Positions 35,975 to 43,330 of a DNA stretch of 64,000 nt are shown in pieces. The DNA comes from Oscillospiraceae bacterium (lineage in GTDB: Bacteria; Bacillota; Clostridia; Oscillospirales; Oscillospiraceae), in assembly GCA_021769865.1 (NCBI GenBank), contig JAETSB010000015.1, positions 1-64,000 of the forward strand, read 5' to 3'. The position numbers and the translations under genes are program-made. The notes under the pieces were generated by a model, which was not told the origin of the DNA, searched no databases, and saw nothing but the letters and a program-made list of their open reading frames with translations. Each line of letters begins with the position of its first letter. Positions within the stretch are counted from its first letter, which is position 1.

Positions 35975-36769
35975 GTGAGCGGTACGTTGGAAGACACCGT
36001 GGCCATCAGCCGTGAAATCACCCAAGCCTATTTCGCCGGAAACATGGAGCCCTACCTGTCCCGCCTCTGCTCGAAAAGCGTGTGGCTGGGTACCGGGGGG
36101 CGGGTGCTGATCGGCGGCGATATTATCCGCGCCCGGCTGGAGGCCGGGGTGGGGAAACGGAAGCAAACCTATCAAATCACCCAGGAGGAGTACACCCCCC
36201 TGTATCTCACGCCTCGCTGCCAGGCGGTAATGGGAGAGGTGCGGGCCGTTCTCCCCGAACATCCGGAGGAAGATTCCGTCATTGCCTCTTATACCTTTTT
36301 GTATCAGCTCATCGGCACGGAGACCAAGCTGGTGCTGCTCCACGCCAACTATGAGTTCCTCCACCCCTTCGCCCTGAACGAGGACGGGCCCAAGCTGGAG
36401 ATGTCCGCCTATCAGTTTGTCCGGGACGTGCTGATCGAGATCCCGCCCAAGAAGCGACTGGCCGTCCCCTGCGGAAACACGACGCTGTTCGTCCAGCCGG
36501 ACATGATCTTTTACATCCAAAGCCGGAACCGGAAGGCGGAGCTTCACTGCGTGGACAAGATCATTCAAAGCGACCTGAGCATCAACGAAGTCAACGCCAT
36601 GCTGCCGGAGACCTTCTGCTCCATCCACCGCTGCTACACGGTGAACAGCCGCTACGTGATGTCCGTCCGCCGCTACGAGGCCGCCCTCATCACCGGGGAG
36701 GTCCTGCCCATTCCGTTCCACAACTACATGCAGGTCAAGGCGGATCTGGAACGGATCATCACCGGATAG
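35975..36769 (+). CDS. LytTR-domain regulator with NTF2/SnoaL-like sensor
   Basis: 264 residues from GTG 35975 after GGGGAGGGAG. The N-terminal 145 residues look like a SnoaL/NTF2-fold ligand pocket (ISREITQAYFAGNMEPYLSR, VWLGTGGRVLIGGDIIRARL, VIASYTFLYQL). The C-terminal 100 residues form a LytTR DNA-binding domain (MIFYIQSRNRKAELHCVDK, MLPETFCSIHRCYTVNSRYV, ALITGEVLPIPFHNYMQVK). There is no receiver domain, so it is a one-component regulator that may sense a small molecule directly. It is alone between its promoter and a terminator. Confidence 0.8.
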   Translation: MSGTLEDTVAISREITQAYFAGNMEPYLSRLCSKSVWLGTGGRVLIGGDIIRARLEAGVGKRKQTYQITQEEYTPLYLTPRCQAVMGEVRAVLPEHPEEDSVIASYTFLYQLIGTETKLVLLHANYEFLHPFALNEDGPKLEMSAYQFVRDVLIEIPPKKRLAVPCGNTTLFVQPDMIFYIQSRNRKAELHCVDKIIQSDLSINEVNAMLPETFCSIHRCYTVNSRYVMSVRRYEAALITGEVLPIPFHNYMQVKADLERIITG

Positions 36770-36778
36770 AACCGTAAA

Positions 36779-36817
36779 ACACGCCGGGAGGTCAGCCTCC
36801 CGGCGTGTTCTATTTTT
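36779..36817 (+). terminator. Terminator of the LytTR regulator gene
   Basis: ACACGCCGGGAGG-TCAG-CCTCCCGGCGTGT followed by TCTATTTTT. Confidence 0.9.
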
Positions 36818-36830
36818 GGGGTTCCCCCTC

Positions 36831-36881
36831 TTGACATTTGGCCTACAACGTGTTATCTTATATTTAGCCTACAACATGTAG
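36831..36881 (+). promoter_or_regulatory. Promoter and BlaI-type operators of the blaI-M56 operon
   Basis: TTGACA (36831-36836), 17-base spacer, TATCTT (36854-36859). A degenerate box CTACAACGTGTTA lies across the -10, and a perfect dyad CTACA-ACA-TGTAG (36869-36881) sits just downstream, matching the TACA/TGTA style of BlaI/MecI operators. Autorepression is the expected mode. Confidence 0.75.
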
Positions 36882-36898
36882 TCAAAGGAGGGCCTTTT

Positions 36899-37282
36899 AT
36901 GAACGTGCCGCAGATTTCCGATTCCGAGCTGGAGCTGATGAAAATCGTCTGGTCCGCCGGAGGGACCGCCCTGTACGCCCAAATCATGGAAGCTCTGGCG
37001 GAGGCGGGCCGGACCTGGCAGAAGAATACCGTCATTACCCTGCTGTCCCGGCTGGTGGACAAGGGCTTCCTGACGGTCCGCAAGCTGGGACGGCGCAACG
37101 AGTACGCCGCCGCCGTCTCTGAGGCGGACTACCAGGCCGCCCAGACCCAGGTGCTGGTGAACAAGCTCTACGCCGGCAGCGCCAAGGGCCTGGTGGCCGC
37201 GCTGATCCGCCGGGAGGCGATTTCCCCCGGGGACTATGAGGAGCTGAAACGGTTCTGGGAGGAGGGGGACGGCCATGCCTGA
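36899..37282 (+). CDS. BlaI/MecI/CopY-family repressor
   Basis: 127 residues after AAAGGAGGGC. Winged helix of the family: ISDSELELMKIVWSAGG at the N-terminus, recognition helix around WQKNTVITLLSRLVDKGFL, wing VRKLGRRNEY, and a C-terminal dimerisation helix ending EELKRFWEEG. These repressors are cleaved or released when the partner membrane metalloprotease senses a wall signal. The start of the partner gene overlaps its end. Operators typical of the family lie in its own promoter. Confidence 0.92.
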   Translation: MNVPQISDSELELMKIVWSAGGTALYAQIMEALAEAGRTWQKNTVITLLSRLVDKGFLTVRKLGRRNEYAAAVSEADYQAAQTQVLVNKLYAGSAKGLVAALIRREAISPGDYEELKRFWEEGDGHA

Positions 37283-39725
37283 GTGCTTAAAGGTCCTGGC
37301 CTCCCTGTCCCTCTCCGGGTCCCTGGCGATTGTGGCCCTGCTGCTGCTCCGGCCCCTTCTCCGGGGATGGGTCAGCAGCCGCTGGCAGTACTACGTCTGG
37401 CTTATCGCCGTGTTCCGGCTGCTGCTGCCCCTCTCGCCGGAGGCCAGCCCCATGGGGGCGCTGTTCCGGGAGGCGGAAACGCCGCCGGCCGTCCGGGCCG
37501 CGATTCCCTATGCGCCCCATGCGGCCTCCCCGGAGGCCGGGACCACCGTGAATCCGGGGAACCCAATTCCGCCGGAGGCCCCCGGAGTTTCTGAACCGGA
37601 TTCGGAGCCCTCCGCTCTGCCGGACCCGGCGGAGGCGCTGGTTTTGCTCTGGCTGGCTGGAGCGCTGCTCCTGCTGGCGTGGCGGGTCACCAGCTTCCGG
37701 GCCTTTTCCCGCTGTCTCCGGGCGGGATGCCGGACCGTGGATGATCCCGCCCTGCTGGACCTGCTGGCCCGGGCCGAGGAGGAGCTGGGGGTCCGGCGGC
37801 CTGTGGAGCTGTACGAGAACCCCCTGGCGGCCTCTCCCATGCTGCTGGGGCTGTTCCGGCCCTGCATTATCCTGCCCTCGGCGGCGGTCTCGGAGGAGGC
37901 GTTCCGCCACACGGTTCTTCACGAGCTGACTCATTACCGAAGGCGGGACCTGCTCTACAAGTGGCTGGTTCAGGTCACGGTGTGCGTCCACTGGTTCAAC
38001 CCCCTGGTGTGGCTCATGGCCCGGGAGATCGACCGGGCCTGTGAGCTGGCGTGCGACGAGGCGGTACTCCGCCTTCTGGAGCCGGAGGAGCGGCGGGCCT
38101 ATGGGAACACCCTCCTCCGGGCCCTGGAGGCCGGGGGCGGATACCGTGCCGCCCGGGGCTCCGTGTCCCTGGGGGAAAACGCGGAATTTTTGAAAGAGAG
38201 GCTGACGGCGATCATGAAGTTCAAGAAACCATCCAAATGGGCGGCCCTGCTGTCCCTGGTCCTGGCGGCGGCGCTGACCACCGGTGCCGCGGCGGCGGGG
38301 GCCTATACCGGCCCCGCCAGGGGAAACGCGGTTGCGGGAAGCGGAAAGGGCCTGACGGCGGTTTCCGGCCGCGCGGACCCCGCTGTGCCCAGCGAAAACC
38401 TCCGGCTCCGGTCCGCCCTTCTGGCAAAGCAAGCTTATGAGGACAGCGACATCGTCGCCTTCTCCGTCGCGATTCCCTTCCTCAGCCAGGAGGAACAAAC
38501 TGCGTGGCTGGAGCGGTGCTATGAGGACGGGAATATCGCCTTTTTCAACAGCGTCCTGTCCCAGGCGTGGGAGTGGGAGGACGGTGTTGTGACCGCCTTC
38601 CTGGAGCGGGCCTATGAGGACGAGGACGCCGCCTTCTTCTCTGTTCTGGTGAACTTCCTGGATTGGGACAAGAAGGCGCTGGACGCCTGGATTGCCCGGG
38701 TTGCCAACAAGAACGCCGCCCTTCTCTCCATCCTGCTGGAGGCGGCGGGCCAGGACGGGGAACGGGACGCCCTGGAGGAAACGCTGACGGCCCGGCAGAT
38801 GGAGGAGTATAAGGCCGCCGGCATCACCAAGGAGGGCCGAGCCTACTATTATCAGGAAAAGCTGGTCCGCGTTTTCCTGGACCTCCGCCCCGACAGCTCT
38901 TTTGTAACGCTGGACATGAATCCCCTGGGCGTGCTGGATATCAAGGTAAAGCGGGACCCGGACGGCAGAATCCGGTCCGTTGAGGGGATGACGGAGGCGG
39001 AAGTGGCCGAACTCTTCGGCGATTGGAAAGACCCGGAGGTCGGCTTGGACGGAGACGGCCCTGTGGTTGTGGTGCCTGTGGATTGGGACAGCCTGCGAAA
39101 AAACACTTGGTGCTGGCTGGGAGAATTTACCCTGTCGGAGGGGGACCGCATTCAATACGACGTGTCGGCGGAGACGGGGGAATGTATGTCCATCGGGTTT
39201 GCCGATCTGGAGCACAGCCCCGAGGAGGTGAGCTATTGCACCGTCTCCAGAGCCCGGCGGGAAAACGGGGTCCTTCGCTGCGGGGCGGACTTTACAATCC
39301 GCGGTGAAACCGTGAAGCCGGGGCGCTACCGCCTCTTCCTCCACGCCCCGGAGGGTCTGGGGAACGTCCAGGGCAGCGTGATCCTGGAGCTCCAGGAGGT
39401 AGACCCTCTCCCCGACCCGCCGATTGGAGACGCAACCTCCATGCTGAAGGAAGAGACTTCCGCCGCCGTTCAGAAGGCCATGGAGGAATGTGCCGCTCAG
39501 ACGTGGTATCTCATTCACTCGGAGGGACGGCAGTACCTCTTTTACGACGGCTTCCCCCAGCGTTGGTTTTACCAGCCCGTTTGGGAGGACGGGGCCTGGC
39601 AGGTGGAAATCCGGCCCCGTCAGAAGCAGGGCATTGGCTATATCCTTCTCTCCTTCCAAGACGGTGTGCCGCTCCATGTGACCCTGGAAGGGGAGGCGCT
39701 CCGGCTGACAGATATCCGGGCATAA
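37275..39725 (+). CDS. BlaR1-like M56 membrane metallopeptidase with repeat-bearing sensor
   Basis: 816 residues. Membrane helices near 10-30, 37-55, 120-137 and 230-248 flank a cytosolic gluzincin domain with the zinc motif HELTH (216-220) and the downstream Glu in REIDRACELACDEA. A fourth span (about 322-342) leads to an extracellular region. In BlaR1 this would be a penicillin-binding domain; here no SxxK/KTG set is seen. Instead residues 387-493 form four tandem helical units (AYEDxDxxAFSVxxxFL type), followed by a beta-rich domain to the end. The expected role is signal-induced cleavage of the coupled BlaI repressor. Ligand unknown, probably not a beta-lactam. Confidence 0.85.
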   Translation: MPECLKVLASLSLSGSLAIVALLLLRPLLRGWVSSRWQYYVWLIAVFRLLLPLSPEASPMGALFREAETPPAVRAAIPYAPHAASPEAGTTVNPGNPIPPEAPGVSEPDSEPSALPDPAEALVLLWLAGALLLLAWRVTSFRAFSRCLRAGCRTVDDPALLDLLARAEEELGVRRPVELYENPLAASPMLLGLFRPCIILPSAAVSEEAFRHTVLHELTHYRRRDLLYKWLVQVTVCVHWFNPLVWLMAREIDRACELACDEAVLRLLEPEERRAYGNTLLRALEAGGGYRAARGSVSLGENAEFLKERLTAIMKFKKPSKWAALLSLVLAAALTTGAAAAGAYTGPARGNAVAGSGKGLTAVSGRADPAVPSENLRLRSALLAKQAYEDSDIVAFSVAIPFLSQEEQTAWLERCYEDGNIAFFNSVLSQAWEWEDGVVTAFLERAYEDEDAAFFSVLVNFLDWDKKALDAWIARVANKNAALLSILLEAAGQDGERDALEETLTARQMEEYKAAGITKEGRAYYYQEKLVRVFLDLRPDSSFVTLDMNPLGVLDIKVKRDPDGRIRSVEGMTEAEVAELFGDWKDPEVGLDGDGPVVVVPVDWDSLRKNTWCWLGEFTLSEGDRIQYDVSAETGECMSIGFADLEHSPEEVSYCTVSRARRENGVLRCGADFTIRGETVKPGRYRLFLHAPEGLGNVQGSVILELQEVDPLPDPPIGDATSMLKEETSAAVQKAMEECAAQTWYLIHSEGRQYLFYDGFPQRWFYQPVWEDGAWQVEIRPRQKQGIGYILLSFQDGVPLHVTLEGEALRLTDIRA
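38433..38753 (+). repeat. Tandem helical repeats in the BlaR-like sensor
   Basis: Four units of 28-31 codons, each with Y/N-E/K-D/N followed by A-F-F-S-V-L and ending W-L/I-E/A-R (AYEDSDIVAFSV, CYEDGNIAFFNS, AYEDEDAAFFSV, VANKNAALLSIL). Confidence 0.75.
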
Positions 39726-39727
39726 GA

Positions 39728-39754
39728 AGGCGGCGGGCCTTTCGGCCCGCCGCG
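39728..39754. terminator. Hairpin between convergent M56 and kamA-family genes
   Basis: GCGGCGGGCC-TTTC-GGCCCGCCGC; the T content after it is modest on both sides. Confidence 0.7.
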
Positions 39755-39775
39755 TTGTCTTCTCCCTCTCCGCTT

Positions 39776-40885
39776 TTACACGCCCTGCAGCTCCCCGTCC
39801 AACCAAGTGTCCGTGGGGGACAGGGGGACGGTGAAGACTCGGGAGCGGTCCTCCGGGTACTTGTTCTGGTGGAACTTGAAAAGGGTCTCCCCGTTCTCCA
39901 GCTCACAGATGATCTCGATCTTGCCCCGGGGGTGACTCATGGCGTAGCGCACCGCCTTGCCCAGGCCGTTCTGCCGGGACTTGGCTTCGTCCACGATTTT
40001 GATTCCCTCCGTGAGAGGCACCTGGAAGCGGCCCTTTACCCCGGTGACCGGGCGGCACTGGAAGATATAGTAGGGCATAACCCCCAGCCGGGTGAGGCCG
40101 GAGAGGAGCTTTCCCAGGGTCTCTCCGTCGTCGTTGACCCCTTTGGTTAGGACCGTCTGATTCCGCACCGGCACGCCCCGCTCGATCATGGCACGGAGGG
40201 CCCGGGCCGCCTGGTCCGTCAGCTCCCGGGGGTGGTTGAAGTGGGTCACCAGGACCAGGGTCTTCCGCTTCCCGTACTCTTCAAAGAGGGCCAGGAACTC
40301 CGGGTCGCCGTAAATGCGCTCCGGCAGAGTCACCGGCACCCGGGAGCCGAAGCGGATCAGGTCCAGGTGTTCCATGGCGGTGAGTTCCCGGAGGTAGCGC
40401 TCCAGAATGTGATTGGGATTCATGAAGGCGTCGCCGCCGGAAACCAGGACGTTGTTGACCTCCTTGTGGGCGGAGACGTAGGCCACGGCCTCGTCCACCC
40501 GCTTGTTCAGCTCCGCGTCGGTGAGGCCCACCATCCGCTTGCGGAAGCAGTGGCGGCAGTACATGGCGCACTGGTTCGTGGACAGCAGCAGCGCCGTCTG
40601 GGTGTACTTGTGCTGCAGACCCTCGATTTTGGTGTTGTCCGCCTCGCCGCTGGTGTCTGTCTCTCCTCCGGCTTCCAGCTCCGCCAGAGAGGGTACGCAC
40701 AGCCGGGCGATGGGGTCCTCCGGGTCCTCGGGGTCCACCAGGGACAGGTAATAGGGTGGGATCAGCATAGGATACCGCCGGATGACCTCCGCGTAGCGGG
40801 CGGTCTCCTCCGGCGTCCATCCCAGGATGGGCGCCAGCTCTTCTGCTGTCCGGTATCCGTTTCTCCATTCGTCCTGCCAGCTCAT
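39776..40885 (-). CDS. KamA-family radical SAM aminomutase-like protein
   Basis: 369 residues from ATG 40885 behind AAAGGTGG; two GTG codons further upstream overlap that site. It has the radical SAM cluster motif CAMYCRHC (CxxxCxxC) and the SAM/PLP-family text NVLVSGGDAFMNP, VRNQTVLTKGVND, YYIFQCRPVTGVKGRFQVPL. Lysine 2,3-aminomutases are about 415 residues; this is shorter and its motif lies between lysine- and glutamate-aminomutase types, so the substrate amino acid is open. Such beta-amino acids serve as osmolytes or catabolic intermediates. It is monocistronic with a 200-base leader that carries a terminator-like hairpin. Confidence 0.82.
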   Translation of the reverse strand: MSWQDEWRNGYRTAEELAPILGWTPEETARYAEVIRRYPMLIPPYYLSLVDPEDPEDPIARLCVPSLAELEAGGETDTSGEADNTKIEGLQHKYTQTALLLSTNQCAMYCRHCFRKRMVGLTDAELNKRVDEAVAYVSAHKEVNNVLVSGGDAFMNPNHILERYLRELTAMEHLDLIRFGSRVPVTLPERIYGDPEFLALFEEYGKRKTLVLVTHFNHPRELTDQAARALRAMIERGVPVRNQTVLTKGVNDDGETLGKLLSGLTRLGVMPYYIFQCRPVTGVKGRFQVPLTEGIKIVDEAKSRQNGLGKAVRYAMSHPRGKIEIICELENGETLFKFHQNKYPEDRSRVFTVPLSPTDTWLDGELQGV

Positions 40886-40914
40886 TCGCTGCACCACCTT
40901 TCTAAAAATATAAA

Positions 40915-40957
40915 AACGCGCAGGCCCGGTCCTGACCGTCCGGCTCCTGCGCGTTAC
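40915..40957 (-). terminator. Terminator-like hairpin in the kamA-family leader
   Basis: Minus strand AACGCGCAGG...CCTGCGCGTT with an inner CCGGACGGTC/GACCGGGC arm, followed by TTTTTATATTTTT, 30 bases before the ribosome site. Placed between promoter and gene, so an attenuator. Confidence 0.75.
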
Positions 40958-41094
40958 ATAAACGTTGTTTCGATCTTTTCAAATCAGATAAGACGCTTTA
41001 AACGATGTTCATATAATGCCGAATGGTCCTCCCAAATGATGCGGCCCGCCGCCGGGGCGCCGGAAAACAATACGCCGCAGATGTTGTTTTATTT

Positions 41095-41123
41095 ATTATA
41101 ACCGAAAATCCCAGGAATTTCAA
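41095..41123 (-). promoter_or_regulatory. Sigma-A promoter of the kamA-family gene
   Basis: Minus strand TTGAAA, 17-base spacer, TATAAT, leaving a leader of about 200 bases. Confidence 0.7.
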
Positions 41124-41199
41124 GTCCATTTTTGTACTGTTCGCCGCCTGGCGCTTTTGCGGGACCCGGGACGGCCAAAAAGTAACTGGATTTCCGCCC

Positions 41200-41228
41200 T
41201 TGACATTTTTCCCGCCGGGTGTTATAGT
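41200..41228 (+). promoter_or_regulatory. Sigma-A promoter of the thrS T-box transcript
   Basis: TTGACA, 17-base spacer, TATAGT, just ahead of the T-box leader. Confidence 0.8.
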
Positions 41229-41234
41229 GACCCT

Positions 41235-41475
41235 GTCAAATTGGCTGTGACGGAGACGGGGCCGCCGGAGGCGCTCAGAGAGGGATGCGCATGCTGAGAG
41301 CATCCCGCGCCGGACGCGGAACCTCCACCACTCCCGAGCCGCCCGGGACGACCGGGCCGGGCCCTCCCGTTACAGGGGACGCGAGCGGCGCTCCGGCGGG
41401 GCGCAAGCAGGGTGGAACCGTGGAATACGTTTTTCGTATCTCACCCCTGATTACTCATCAGGGGTGGGTTTTTTT
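41235..41475 (+). promoter_or_regulatory. T-box riboswitch (Thr)
   Basis: The T-box core AGGGTGGAACCGTG is at 41409-41422, complementary to the tRNA acceptor end; it precedes the terminator CACCCCTGA...TCAGGGGTG with a T7 run (41442-41475). Stem I lies upstream with candidate Thr specifier ACC in the segment GGAACCTCCACCACT. Uncharged tRNA-Thr should favour the antiterminator and thrS expression. Confidence 0.93.
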
Positions 41476-41507
41476 GTCCCCGCCCCGCAATACAAGGAGG
41501 ATTCATC

Positions 41508-43268
41508 ATGAGCGAGGAAAGCAATCTGTATACCTTCGAAAACGAGACCTACCGCAAGACCTACTGGCACACCTGCTCCCACATCCTGGCCCAGGCGGTG
41601 AAGCGCCTGTACCCGGAGGTGAAGCTGGCCATCGGCCCCTCCATCGACGAGGGCTTCTACTATGACATGGACTCCCCCTTTCCCTTCACGCCCGAGATCA
41701 TGGAGAAGATCGAGGGCGAGATGCGGAAGATCTGCAAGGAGAAGCTGAAGCTGGAGCGCTTCGAGCTGCCCCGGGAAGAGGCGGCCAAGTTCATGGAGGA
41801 GAAGGGCGAGCCCTTCAAGGTGGAGCTCATCAACGACCTGCCGGAGGACGCTGCCATCAGCTTCTACAAACAGGGCGAGTTTACGGACCTCTGCGCCGGA
41901 CCCCATCTGGATTCCACGGGCCGTGTCAAGGGCAACGCCATCAAGCTCACCGCCTGCAACGCCGCCTACTGGCGAGGAGACTCCAACCGGGAGACCCTCC
42001 AGCGCATCTACGGCATCGCCTTCCCCAAGAAGGACGAGCTGGACGCCTACCTTCAGCGGATCGAGGAGGCCAAGAAGCGGGACCACCGGAAGCTGGGCCG
42101 GGAGCTGGGCCTGTTTATGCTCCGGGACGAGGGCCCCGGATTCCCCTTCTTCCTGCCCAAGGGCATGACGCTGAAGAATACCCTGCTGGATTACTGGCGG
42201 CAGGTCCACAAGAAGTACGGCTACGTGGAGATCTCCACCCCCATCATGCTGAACCGCCAGCTGTGGGAGCGTTCCGGCCACTGGGACCACTACAAGGACA
42301 ACATGTATACCACCGTCATCGACGACGTGGACTTCGCCGTCAAGCCCATGAACTGCCCCGGCGGCATGCTGGTTTACGCCAGCGAGCCCCACTCCTATAA
42401 GGAGCTGCCCCTGCGGGTGGGAGAGATCGGCCTGGTGCACCGGCATGAGCTGTCCGGCGCGCTCCACGGCCTCTTCCGGGTCCGCTGCTTCAACCAGGAC
42501 GACGCCCATGTCTTCATGACCCGGGACCAGATGCAGGACGTGATCCAGGAGACGGTCCGCCTCTTCGACGAGGTGTATTCCACCTTCGGCCTCAGCTACA
42601 CTATTGAGCTCTCCACCATGCCGGAGGACCACATCGGCACCGTGGAGGAGTGGGAGAAAAACCAGGACATCCTGAAGGCCGCCATCACCGACATGGGCAA
42701 GGACTTTGTTATCAACGAGGGCGACGGCGCCTTCTACGGTCCCAAGCTGGACTTCCACCTCTCCGACTCCCTGGGACGGACCTGGCAGTGCGGCACCATC
42801 CAGCTGGACAGCCAGCTGCCCGAGCGCTTCGAGCTGGAGTACACCGGCGAGGACGGCCAGAAGCACCGCCCCGTCATGATCCACCGGGTGGTCCTGGGTT
42901 CCATTGAGCGCTTCATCGGCGTCATCACGGAGCACTTCGCCGGGGCCTTCCCCCTGTGGCTGAGCCCCGTCCAGGTGAAGATCCTCACTGTCACCGACCG
43001 GGCGGACGCTTACGCCGCCGAATTGGCCAAGGCCCTGGACGAGAAGGGCTTCCGGGTGGAGACCGACGTCCGCAACGAGAAGATCGGCAAGAAGATCCGG
43101 GAGGCCACTCTGGAGAAGGTCCCCTACATGCTGGTGGTGGGCGACCGGGACGTGGAGAACCGGACCGTCTCCGTCCGCACCCGCGGCGGCGAAGACCTGG
43201 GGGCCATGAGCCTGGAGGCGTTTGCCGCGAAGCTGAAAGGGGAAGTGGACACCAAGGCAATTCAATAA
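41508..43268 (+). CDS. thrS: Threonyl-tRNA synthetase
   Basis: 586 residues after CAAGGAGGATTCATC. The usual N-terminal TGS domain (about 60 residues) is absent; the protein begins at the editing domain (HTCSHILAQAVKRLYP, DLCAGPHLDSTG with the HxxxH/C metal-like residues), then the class II core with motif 2 (RHELSGALHGLFRVR), the zinc-site Cys in NCPGGM, and motif 3 (GSIERFIGVI), then the anticodon-binding domain. It charges tRNA-Thr in the cytoplasm. Expression is controlled by the T-box immediately upstream. TGS-less forms occur in clostridia and the editing site looks intact. Confidence 0.95.
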   Translation: MSEESNLYTFENETYRKTYWHTCSHILAQAVKRLYPEVKLAIGPSIDEGFYYDMDSPFPFTPEIMEKIEGEMRKICKEKLKLERFELPREEAAKFMEEKGEPFKVELINDLPEDAAISFYKQGEFTDLCAGPHLDSTGRVKGNAIKLTACNAAYWRGDSNRETLQRIYGIAFPKKDELDAYLQRIEEAKKRDHRKLGRELGLFMLRDEGPGFPFFLPKGMTLKNTLLDYWRQVHKKYGYVEISTPIMLNRQLWERSGHWDHYKDNMYTTVIDDVDFAVKPMNCPGGMLVYASEPHSYKELPLRVGEIGLVHRHELSGALHGLFRVRCFNQDDAHVFMTRDQMQDVIQETVRLFDEVYSTFGLSYTIELSTMPEDHIGTVEEWEKNQDILKAAITDMGKDFVINEGDGAFYGPKLDFHLSDSLGRTWQCGTIQLDSQLPERFELEYTGEDGQKHRPVMIHRVVLGSIERFIGVITEHFAGAFPLWLSPVQVKILTVTDRADAYAAELAKALDEKGFRVETDVRNEKIGKKIREATLEKVPYMLVVGDRDVENRTVSVRTRGGEDLGAMSLEAFAAKLKGEVDTKAIQ

Positions 43269-43285
43269 ACCAACGGTATAACAGC

Positions 43286-43318
43286 AAGGGACGTATCCGA
43301 AACGGATACGTCCCTTTT
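43286..43318. terminator. Bidirectional terminator thrS / glgP
   Basis: AAGGGACGTATCCG-AAA-CGGATACGTCCCTT, with TTCT on the plus side, between convergent genes. Confidence 0.9.
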
Positions 43319-43330
43319 CTGCGAGCTCAA

